A stretch of 6,998 bases of DNA from an uncultured Anaerolineaceae bacterium (GTDB lineage Bacteria > Chloroflexota > Anaerolineae > Anaerolineales > Anaerolineaceae), in assembly GCA_937907495.1 (NCBI GenBank), contig CALESS010000227.1, forward strand, positions 1 to 6,998, written 5' to 3'. Below the pieces are notes generated by a model that was given only the letters and a program-made list of their open reading frames with translations, did not search any database and was not told where the DNA came from. The first letter of the stretch is position 1. The number at the start of each line of letters is the position of its first letter. The translations under genes and the position numbers were made by a program. Below, piece after piece: positions 1-5,155 of this stretch.

Positions 1-632
1 TCCTCAACGTGCTTTCCGGCTTCATCCCCTCCGATGAACGCATCGTCACCATCGAAAATGCAGCCGAGCTTCAACTACGGCAGGAACACGTCGTGACCCT
101 TGAATCCCGCCCGGAGAACATTGAAGGCAAGGGCGAAGTCACGATCCGCCAGTTGGTTGTCAACGCCCTCCGCATGCGCCCAGACCGCATCATCGTGGGC
201 GAAATTCGTGATGAAGCTGCCCTGGATATGCTCCAGGCTATGAACACCGGTCACGATGGCTCAATGACCACCCTCCACTCCAACAGCCCGCGCGACACGC
301 TCTCTCGTATGGAAACAATGACCCTCATGGCAGGTATGGAACTGCCCGTGCGCGCCATCCGGGAACAGGTTTCCTCCGCCATTGACCTCGTCATTCATCA
401 GGAGCGCATGCGGGATGGTTCTCGTAAGGTAACCTACATCTCCGAAGTCAGCGGAATGGAAGGTGAAATCATCACCATGACCGACATCTTCGCCTATGAA
501 CAGGCGGGTTACGAAAACGGGAAAGTGATTGGCCGCCTGCGGGCTACCGGTTTGCGCCCCAAATTCCTTGAGAAAATTGAGGATGCCGGCGTCCGCTTGC
601 CGCCTTCCATTTTCCTCTCCAACCGCCGCTAA
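1..632 (+). CDS. cpaF: CpaF/TadA-type pilus assembly ATPase, C-terminal part (5' truncated by window)
   Basis: This is the secretion ATPase of the Tad (Flp, type IVb) pilus machine. It is a cytoplasmic hexamer that powers pilin polymerisation through the TadB/TadC platform. The reading frame is open from the window edge (first whole codon at base 3), so the N-terminal half and the Walker A loop lie upstream; 209 codons remain of a family usually near 400-500 residues. The visible part starts just after the expected GKTT loop. It contains the Asp box region TIENAAEL (bases 48-68), the Walker B segment RIIVGE with its Glu codon at 201-203, and the His box with His codons at 252-254 (in NTGHDGS) and 276-278 (in TTLHSNSP). 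These motifs separate it from PilT/PilB and fit the CpaF subfamily. One oddity is Asn in the Asp box where Asp is usual. It is followed 14 nt later by tadB, so co-transcription is likely. Identification is very secure; the true start is unseen. Confidence 0.95.
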   Translation, partial: LNVLSGFIPSDERIVTIENAAELQLRQEHVVTLESRPENIEGKGEVTIRQLVVNALRMRPDRIIVGEIRDEAALDMLQAMNTGHDGSMTTLHSNSPRDTLSRMETMTLMAGMELPVRAIREQVSSAIDLVIHQERMRDGSRKVTYISEVSGMEGEIITMTDIFAYEQAGYENGKVIGRLRATGLRPKFLEKIEDAGVRLPPSIFLSNRR

Positions 633-646
633 AGGACAGGTATTTT

Positions 647-1603
647 ATGAACTATCCATTAATTCTCGGGGTCGGAGGGGTCATATCGTTCGTGGTGCTG
701 GTTGTAGGGATCGTCACCTCCCTCTCCAGTTCCCGGAATATTGTTGATGAAAGGATCGGCCAATACACCACCACTCAAGATGAGGATTTGGGAGCCCCAA
801 AAGCCCTTCTCACCGACTGGCTTAATCGGCGTGTTGCCCGCTCCTCCTTTGGTGATCAGATTTCCAAGCAGCTGGCCCGTGCTGATCTGAAGTTCAAACC
901 CGGAGAATTCATCGCCACCATTTTCATCGCCGCCTTTGGGGTCGGGGTGGTGGGCTGGTTCCTCGGCGGACGGGATATGATCGGTGGCATCATCGGCATC
1001 ATCGTTGGCGCTTTCCTCCCCTGGTTCTATATCCGCCGGGCACAGGGCAAACGCCTCATCCGATTCGATACGCAGCTTCCTGATATGCTCAACCTGATGG
1101 TCAATGGTCTGCGTGCCGGGTATTCCACCATGCAGGCGATGGAAGCCGTCAGCAAAGAATTACCCTCCCCCATTTCCGATGAGTTCCGCCGGGTTGTGCA
1201 GGAAATGCAACTCGGCGTCTCGATGGAACGGGCGCTCGATAACCTTCTTCGCCGCATCCCCTCCCCCGATCTGGATCTCCTGATCACAGCCATCAACGTC
1301 CAGCGCGAAGTCGGCGGCAACCTGGCCGAAATCCTCGATACGATCAGCTTCACCATCCGGGAGAGAATCCGCATCAAAGGCGAAATCCGCGTCCTCACCA
1401 CCCAGACGATGTATTCCGGCAAAATGCTCGCCATGATGCCTGTCGCTGTCATCCTGGCGCTCTACTTCCTCAACCGGGAATATATGATGGAATTCTTCAA
1501 ACCAGACGCCGGGGTCTGCGGTTTTATTGCCCTGGGTCTGGCTGCCATATTAATTGTCAGTGGTTACTTTGTCATGCAGAAGCTGGCTCAAATTGAGGTC
1601 TGA
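647..1603 (+). CDS. tadB: TadB-type pilus assembly inner-membrane platform protein (T2SSF domain)
   Basis: This protein has 318 residues, a normal length for TadB. The family forms the inner-membrane platform on which the CpaF ATPase acts during Flp pilus assembly. Hydrophobic segments are visible at about residues 4-26, 88-106, 111-129, 259-276 and 288-309. The cytoplasmic T2SSF (GspF-like) domain lies between the third and fourth, around 145-255. It carries the helical signature LPDMLNLMVNGLRAGYS and the EVGGNLAEILDTIS stretch typical of TadB. The ATG at 647 is chosen because AGGA/CAGG SD-like sequence lies at 633-640, a few bases upstream, and it follows the cpaF stop closely. The next gene, a paralogous T2SSF protein, starts 17 nt after the stop, which is the classic TadB-TadC pair. 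No disruption is seen. The B-versus-C assignment rests on gene order and sequence flavour rather than on a computed alignment. Confidence 0.93.
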   Translation: MNYPLILGVGGVISFVVLVVGIVTSLSSSRNIVDERIGQYTTTQDEDLGAPKALLTDWLNRRVARSSFGDQISKQLARADLKFKPGEFIATIFIAAFGVGVVGWFLGGRDMIGGIIGIIVGAFLPWFYIRRAQGKRLIRFDTQLPDMLNLMVNGLRAGYSTMQAMEAVSKELPSPISDEFRRVVQEMQLGVSMERALDNLLRRIPSPDLDLLITAINVQREVGGNLAEILDTISFTIRERIRIKGEIRVLTTQTMYSGKMLAMMPVAVILALYFLNREYMMEFFKPDAGVCGFIALGLAAILIVSGYFVMQKLAQIEV

Positions 1604-1620
1604 TACCTGGAGAATACACG

Positions 1621-2577
1621 ATGAGTGATTTTGCATTAATTGGCATAATTTTTGGCGGCATCATCGTCGGCGCGGGCATCTTGATCTGGATCGGCATCCG
1701 CAGACCCCGCACCACTCAAGACTCCGCTCTTGACCGGCTCGAAGAATTGCGTGCGGCAGGTGAGGAAGTAGACCTGGAAAAATTGGAAATGTCGCAACCC
1801 TTCCAGGAACGCGTCATCTTCCCGATTGCCCAAAAACTTGGAGAGGTTGCAACCCGCTTCACCCCGCAGAATGCCCTCGTCAGCATCTCCCGCCGATTGG
1901 AGTTGGCTGGCAGCCCCGCCAACCTGGACCCGGCTGTGTTCTTCATTCTCCAATTTGTCGGTCTTTTTATCGGCGGTGGCCTGATCGTCTTGATTTTTGC
2001 CGTTGGTACGGCAAAATGGCCTGCGGGACGTATTGTCCTCCTGACCCTGGTATTTGGTTTTTTGGGTTTTTATTTCCCACAACTCTGGCTGGGCGGAAAA
2101 ATCTCCCGCCGCCAGAAGAACGTCCGCAAATCCATGCCAGATGCCCTCGACTTGCTCTGCATCTGCGTGGAAGCCGGCCTCGGGTTTGATGCCGCCATTA
2201 ACAAAGTCAGCGAGAAATGGGATAACGAGTTAGCCCTGGCTTTTGCCCGGGTTATTAAGGAAATTCAGCTCGGCAAATTACGCCGCGAAGCCTTGCGCGA
2301 TATGGCAGACCGCATCGGGTTGATGGAACTGACCAGTTTTGTGGCTGCCGTCATCCAGTCGGAACAGTTGGGTGTCAGTATGGCGAAAGTCCTGCGCATC
2401 CAGTCCGATCAAATGCGAGTTCGCCGCCGCCAGCTCGCTGAAGAAGAAGCTCACAAAGCCCCCTTAAAAATGCTCCTGCCGATGGGTCTGCTCATCTTCC
2501 CCTCCCTGATGATCGTTTTGCTCACTCCTGCTGCTTTGAAGCTCTTCCATTCCGTCATGGGAAACATGTTCAAATAA
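1621..2577 (+). CDS. tadC: TadC-type pilus assembly inner-membrane platform protein (T2SSF domain)
   Basis: This is the second platform protein of the Tad pilus, also 318 residues, paralogous to the preceding TadB and thought to act together with it in the inner membrane. Hydrophobic segments fall at about residues 4-26, 105-128, 136-156 and 283-307. The T2SSF domain is at roughly 170-300, with MPDALDLLCICVEAGLGFDAA (172-192, split here for reading) and the SEQLGVSMAKVLR stretch (247-259) that is typical of TadC. A polar, charged linker (27-65) follows the first membrane segment. The ATG at 1621 has a GGAG SD at 1609-1612 with an 8-nt spacer. It lies directly downstream of tadB, and the comF reading frame begins within about 20-40 nt of its stop, so it belongs to the same operon. 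No pilin (flp), prepilin peptidase or TadE/F pseudopilin gene follows it in this window. Confidence 0.93.
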   Translation: MSDFALIGIIFGGIIVGAGILIWIGIRRPRTTQDSALDRLEELRAAGEEVDLEKLEMSQPFQERVIFPIAQKLGEVATRFTPQNALVSISRRLELAGSPANLDPAVFFILQFVGLFIGGGLIVLIFAVGTAKWPAGRIVLLTLVFGFLGFYFPQLWLGGKISRRQKNVRKSMPDALDLLCICVEAGLGFDAAINKVSEKWDNELALAFARVIKEIQLGKLRREALRDMADRIGLMELTSFVAAVIQSEQLGVSMAKVLRIQSDQMRVRRRQLAEEEAHKAPLKMLLPMGLLIFPSLMIVLLTPAALKLFHSVMGNMFK

Positions 2578-2587
2578 CTCTTTCCGC

Positions 2588-2593
2588 GGGAGG
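2588..2593 (+). promoter_or_regulatory. Strong SD (GGGAGG) of comF, better spaced for a CTG than for the TTG start
   Basis: GGGAGG lies 10 nt after the tadC stop. It is 5 nt from an in-frame CTG at 2599 but 26 nt from the first conventional start, TTG at 2620. No SD-like sequence sits immediately before the TTG. The site therefore bears on which comF start is used. Confidence 0.6.
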
Positions 2594-2619
2594 CACCCCT
2601 GGCACTCACATCCCGCAAA

Positions 2620-3399
2620 TTGGGCTTTATCCTCTATCACAACCTGTGGCTGGGCCTGGACTGGGTTTTTCCACCCACCTGTGCCAGTTGTGAGTGCTGG
2701 GGAGAGCGCATCTGCCCCACCTGCCTCTCACAGATCGAAGCCTTACCCCCGCATCTTTGCCCCAAATGCAGTCAACCTGCCCCGCAGAACGGGCAGGTTT
2801 GTGCTTCCTGCCAGTCCAATCCACCTCCCTGGCAGGCTTGCCGCGCCTGGGCTGCGTACCGCGGTCCGTTGCGGGCCGCCATCCACCGTTTGAAGTACCA
2901 AAATGACCTGGGATTATGCGAGCCTCTCAGTGAACATCTGGTACAATTGCTTCAAGAGCAAAGCTGGCCGGTGGATTGCGTGGTTCCCGTCCCTCTTAAC
3001 CATCACCGCCGCCGAATGCGCGGTTACAACCAGGCAGCCATGCTTGCCTTTGTCCTGTCCTTGCAAACCGGGTTAACCTTCCTGCCCTCGGCGCTGGTCC
3101 GCACCAAGAACACGCGCTCACAGGTAGGCCTTTCCGCTGAAGAGCGCCGCCGAAACCTGGAGGCTGCTTTCTCTGCCCGGTCAAAGCAAATCGCCGGACG
3201 CACTGTTCTTTTACTGGATGACGTAATGACCACCGGGGCAACCCTTTCCAACGCTTCCCGGGCACTCCTGCAGGCTGGGGCATCCCAGGTTTATGCCCTC
3301 TCCCTCGCCAGAGCCCTGCTGGAAGAGCATAGCACGGAAGCTCCGCAGTCACCGGCTCCCTTCGGGGGCCAGCAAGTTAATGTTCCACATTCTTCATAG
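2620..3399 (+). CDS. comF: ComF family protein (double zinc ribbon plus phosphoribosyltransferase fold)
   Basis: ComF/ComFC proteins are needed for natural transformation in competent bacteria, where they act in the cytoplasm with the ComFA helicase on incoming DNA. Similar proteins also occur in species not known to be competent. The 259-residue product has four CxxC pairs (Cys21/24, 32/35, 47/50, 61/64), consistent with zinc-ribbon modules. It then has the family block RRMRGYNQA (131-139), the conserved TKNTRSQVGLSAEERRRN segment (162-179) and the PRPP-binding loop LLLDDVMTTGAT (197-208) of the phosphoribosyltransferase fold. A Pro/Ser/Gln-rich tail of about 25 residues (234-259) follows the domain. 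The first conventional start, TTG at 2620, is used here. The SD at 2588-2593 instead fits a CTG at 2599, which would add seven residues (L/M-A-L-T-S-R-K). It sits between tadC and hpf, and its TAG stop overlaps the hpf SD. Family identity is very secure; the start is uncertain. Confidence 0.92.
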   Translation: MGFILYHNLWLGLDWVFPPTCASCECWGERICPTCLSQIEALPPHLCPKCSQPAPQNGQVCASCQSNPPPWQACRAWAAYRGPLRAAIHRLKYQNDLGLCEPLSEHLVQLLQEQSWPVDCVVPVPLNHHRRRMRGYNQAAMLAFVLSLQTGLTFLPSALVRTKNTRSQVGLSAEERRRNLEAAFSARSKQIAGRTVLLLDDVMTTGATLSNASRALLQAGASQVYALSLARALLEEHSTEAPQSPAPFGGQQVNVPHSS

Positions 3400-3403
3400 G
3401 AGG
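3398..3403 (+). promoter_or_regulatory. SD of hpf (AGGAGG) overlapping the comF stop codon
   Basis: A full-consensus AGGAGG begins within the TAG stop of comF and lies 6 nt before the hpf ATG. This arrangement suggests translational coupling. It also fixes the hpf start at 3410 rather than at an in-frame ATG at 3293 inside comF. Confidence 0.8.
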
Positions 3404-3409
3404 AACCGT

Positions 3410-3970
3410 ATGGCGCTCAAAGTTGACATCGTAGTGAAGAACATGGAAGTCACTGATCGCATTCACGACTATGTGACCAAGAAAATTTCCAAATTAGACC
3501 GTTTTCTGAGTGACGTGGAAGAAGCCCGCGTGGATTTGAATTACGTCAAATCCGCCCGCTCGGCTGCGGATCGGTACGGCGCGCAGATCACCTTGCGCGG
3601 TAAAGGCTACATCTTGCGTGCTGAAGAGCACTCCAGCGATCTGTTTGCCGCCCTGGATGCCATGGTGGATAAGATCCAACGGCAGATTGAACGCTACAAG
3701 GGTAAACGTGCCCGCGGCCGGGGTGATGGTCTTTCAGCCTCCCAGGTCGCCCCCGAAGTCACCTCCGAGGAAGAAGTTGTTCTCCCACCCATTGCCCGCC
3801 GAAAATCCTTTACCCTCGTTCCCATGGATGAAACGGAAGCCCTTGAGCAGATGGCTTTGTTGGGTCATGAAAACTTCTTCATCTTCTTCAACATGAACAC
3901 CAACTCCGTGAATGTGCTTTATAAACGTCACGATGGCAGCTTCGGCCTGATCGAACCTCAACTCGGATAA
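3410..3970 (+). CDS. hpf: Long-form ribosome hibernation promoting factor (HPF/RaiA family)
   Basis: HPF binds the 30S decoding region and stops translation in stationary phase or stress. The long form also has a C-terminal domain whose homodimerisation joins two 70S ribosomes into 100S particles. The 186 residues fit the long form. The N-terminal RaiA/YfiA-like beta-alpha domain spans about 1-100. A flexible linker rich in Arg/Gly and then Glu/Val covers about 101-128. The C-terminal dimerisation domain (129-184) carries FTLVPMDETEALEQMALLGH, then NFFIFFN and the closing VNVLYKRHDGSFGLIEP (167-183). The ATG at 3410 has a perfect AGGAGG SD 6 nt upstream. It is the last gene of the tad-comF-hpf unit and is followed 16 nt later by a strong terminator. 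A comFC-hpf neighbourhood is also known in streptococci, which supports both calls. Confidence 0.95.
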   Translation: MALKVDIVVKNMEVTDRIHDYVTKKISKLDRFLSDVEEARVDLNYVKSARSAADRYGAQITLRGKGYILRAEEHSSDLFAALDAMVDKIQRQIERYKGKRARGRGDGLSASQVAPEVTSEEEVVLPPIARRKSFTLVPMDETEALEQMALLGHENFFIFFNMNTNSVNVLYKRHDGSFGLIEPQLG

Positions 3971-3986
3971 CCCTTGCGCCACCCAG

Positions 3987-4023
3987 GCCCGGCAGCGGAT
4001 CATGGCTGCCGGGCTTATTTTTT
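3987..4023 (+). terminator. Intrinsic terminator closing the tad-comF-hpf unit
   Basis: A perfect 10-bp stem GCCCGGCAGC (3987-3996) / GCTGCCGGGC (4005-4014) with an 8-nt loop is followed by a T-rich run, TTATTTTTT (4015-4023). It starts 16 nt after the hpf stop. No matching T-run is seen for the minus strand, so it reads in the plus direction. Confidence 0.93.
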
Positions 4024-4027
4024 AATC

Positions 4028-4056
4028 TTGTCACCCATGCCCGAGTGCGCTATAAT
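4028..4056 (+). promoter_or_regulatory. Sigma70-type promoter of efp
   Basis: The -35 box TTGTCA (4028-4033, five of six matches to TTGACA) is followed by an exact 17-bp spacer and a perfect TATAAT -10 box (4051-4056). Transcription would start near 4062-4064, giving an efp leader of about 113 nt. The promoter begins 5 nt after the preceding terminator's T-run, so efp appears to be an independent unit. Confidence 0.87.
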
Positions 4057-4084
4057 CAGACCGTTAAATTAAAGGAATCAGTTT

Positions 4085-4148
4085 TTGTCATGGCGCACAA
4101 GACGTGAAACCAATCCTGGCCTTCATCTCCCTGCTCTCGCAATGACAA
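4085..4148 (+). repeat. Short inverted-end repeat element in the efp leader (possible MITE or REP-like)
   Basis: The ends TTGTCATGGCG (4085-4095) and CGCAATGACAA (4138-4148) are inverted repeats matching at 10 of 11 positions. They enclose 42 bp with no useful reading frame. On the minus strand the element begins with GTCATTGCGAGAG, which recalls the dispersed GTCATTGCGAG-type non-coding repeats known from many bacterial genomes, including Chloroflexota (from memory, not searched). It lies within the transcribed leader, about 28 bp before the efp start. The interior shows no strong further pairing that I can see. Only one copy is present in this window, so repeat status is inferred from its ends and family resemblance. 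Confidence 0.5.
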
Positions 4149-4176
4149 TCTCTCAAAAAAGATTGAGGCAAATGGT

Positions 4177-4740
4177 ATGATTGATGTAAATGATCTTCGC
4201 AAAGGGGTAACCTTTGAATACGATGGGCACCTGTATCGTGTCACAGATTACCACCACCACAAACCTGGCCGCGGCAATGCCACCATCCGCATCAAAGCCC
4301 GCAACCTGCGTACAGGCTCCAATATTGAAAAAACCTTCTCTTCCGGTGACCGCGTTCAGGATGTCCGCCTGGATTTCCACAACGTTCAATTTCTTTACAG
4401 TGATGGCGAGCTTTATTACTTTATGGATCTTGAAACTTTTGAACAGCCTGCGATCCAAAAAGAAATCCTCGGCGATTCCGCCGGCTTCCTTAAAGAAGGC
4501 ATGGAAGTAAAACTAACCTTCTATGAAAACGAAGCCATTGACATTGAGCTACCCCTGGCTGTGGATTTGAAAGTTGTTGAATCCGAAACCGCCGTCCGGG
4601 GCGATACCGCCACCGGTGTCACCAAGAAAGTCACTGTTGAAACCGGCGCCATCATAGATGTTCCCTCCTTTGTTACCACCGGCGACATCATTCGGATTGA
4701 TACCCGCTCTGGAACTTACGTAACCCGGGCCAACAACTAA
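4177..4740 (+). CDS. efp: Translation elongation factor P, Arg32 loop type
   Basis: EF-P binds between the ribosomal P and E sites and rescues ribosomes stalled at polyproline stretches. At 187 residues it has the usual length and three beta-barrel domains: KOW-like N-terminal (about 1-63), central OB (about 66-128) and C-terminal OB (about 130-185). The C-terminal domain carries the family signature RGDTATGVTKKVTVETGA and the ending DIIRIDTRSGTYVTR. The loop that reaches the peptidyl-transferase centre reads HKPGRGNA. Its tip is Arg32 (CGC, 4270-4272), where the classical form has a modifiable Lys. As I recall, Thermus thermophilus EF-P also has Arg there. The loop lacks the SGRN form seen in EarP-rhamnosylated EF-Ps. 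The ATG at 4177 is preceded by GAGG (4165-4168) with an 8-nt spacer. The gene has its own promoter and terminator. Identification is essentially certain. Confidence 0.97.
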   Translation: MIDVNDLRKGVTFEYDGHLYRVTDYHHHKPGRGNATIRIKARNLRTGSNIEKTFSSGDRVQDVRLDFHNVQFLYSDGELYYFMDLETFEQPAIQKEILGDSAGFLKEGMEVKLTFYENEAIDIELPLAVDLKVVESETAVRGDTATGVTKKVTVETGAIIDVPSFVTTGDIIRIDTRSGTYVTRANN

Positions 4741-4771
4741 ATCCATCCGCCAATCTCCGTAATTTTTTCTT

Positions 4772-4804
4772 GGGTTGGTTTGAAGCTCAAACCAACCCTT
4801 TTCT
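4772..4804 (+). terminator. Intrinsic terminator after efp
   Basis: A perfect 11-bp stem GGGTTGGTTTG (4772-4782) / CAAACCAACCC (4788-4798) with a 5-nt loop is followed by TTTTCT. It lies 31 nt after the efp stop. The next gene's SD (4810-4814) begins only a few bases beyond it, so that gene depends on read-through or on a promoter I cannot identify in this gap. Confidence 0.88.
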
Positions 4805-4819
4805 CAATCAGGGGTTACC

Positions 4820-5155
4820 ATGCGAACACCTTATGGCACTGAATGTCGTTTCTTTTATGGGAATTACTTCCGGGGAAAATCGGAAGAAGAATGCCGTCTG
4901 ATCGGCAAGGTTCCCCCGCCTCTTAATTGGACCCCCGATCTCTGCAAAACGTGCCCTGTGCCTGGAATCTTGCGCGCCAACGCCTGCCCTACCCTAACCC
5001 TGGTTGCCAAAGTTCGGCGGAAAATTTTCTTTCTGCCGCGGCGGGTGGAAATCAGCGCTTACTGCACCAAAAGCAAACTGGCCGTACCCGAGCCGGAAAT
5101 AGGCTGCGGTCAATGCCATCCCTTACCTTTTGACACCCCCGAAAGCAAATCATGA
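4820..5155 (+). CDS. Small cysteine-rich protein of unknown function
   Basis: I do not recognise this 111-residue protein. It has eight cysteines: Cys9, Cys25, a CKTC pair (42/45), Cys56, Cys82 and a CGQC pair followed by His (96/99, His100). This suggests binding of zinc or an iron-sulfur cluster, or redox-active thiols. There is no signal peptide and no convincing membrane segment, although a short hydrophobic/basic stretch (61-78) lies in the middle. The N-terminal part is aromatic-rich (CRFFYGNYF), and a PPPLNW motif precedes the first CxxC. The ATG at 4820 has an AGGGG SD (4810-4814) with a 5-nt spacer. Its TGA stop shares bases with the ATG of the next gene (ATGA, 5152-5155), so the two are probably translationally coupled and may share a task. 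The SD, the coupling and the patterned cysteines make it a real gene. A metal-binding accessory protein is a guess only. Confidence 0.82.
   Translation: MRTPYGTECRFFYGNYFRGKSEEECRLIGKVPPPLNWTPDLCKTCPVPGILRANACPTLTLVAKVRRKIFFLPRRVEISAYCTKSKLAVPEPEIGCGQCHPLPFDTPESKS

Noticed and set aside
1027..1452. 141-codon open frame on the minus strand within tadB
   Set aside because: It is the antisense shadow of the conserved T2SSF domain, with a Ser/Arg-rich low-quality translation and no SD support.
3293..3409. In-frame upstream ATG that would extend hpf by 39 residues into comF
   Set aside because: The extension lacks HPF-like sequence and overlaps comF heavily, whereas ATG 3410 has a perfect AGGAGG SD and starts exactly where HPF homologues begin.
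4090..4107. Possible five-codon leader peptide (ATG GCG CAC AAG ACG TGA) upstream of efp
   Set aside because: AAAGGA lies about 13 nt upstream, too far for good initiation. The ATG is part of the inverted end of the repeat-like element, and the peptide has no regulatory codon run.
4063..4176. Known riboswitch or T-box in the efp leader
   Set aside because: The leader is short and shows no conserved aptamer core or T-box sequence. The inverted ends are better explained by a repeat-like element.
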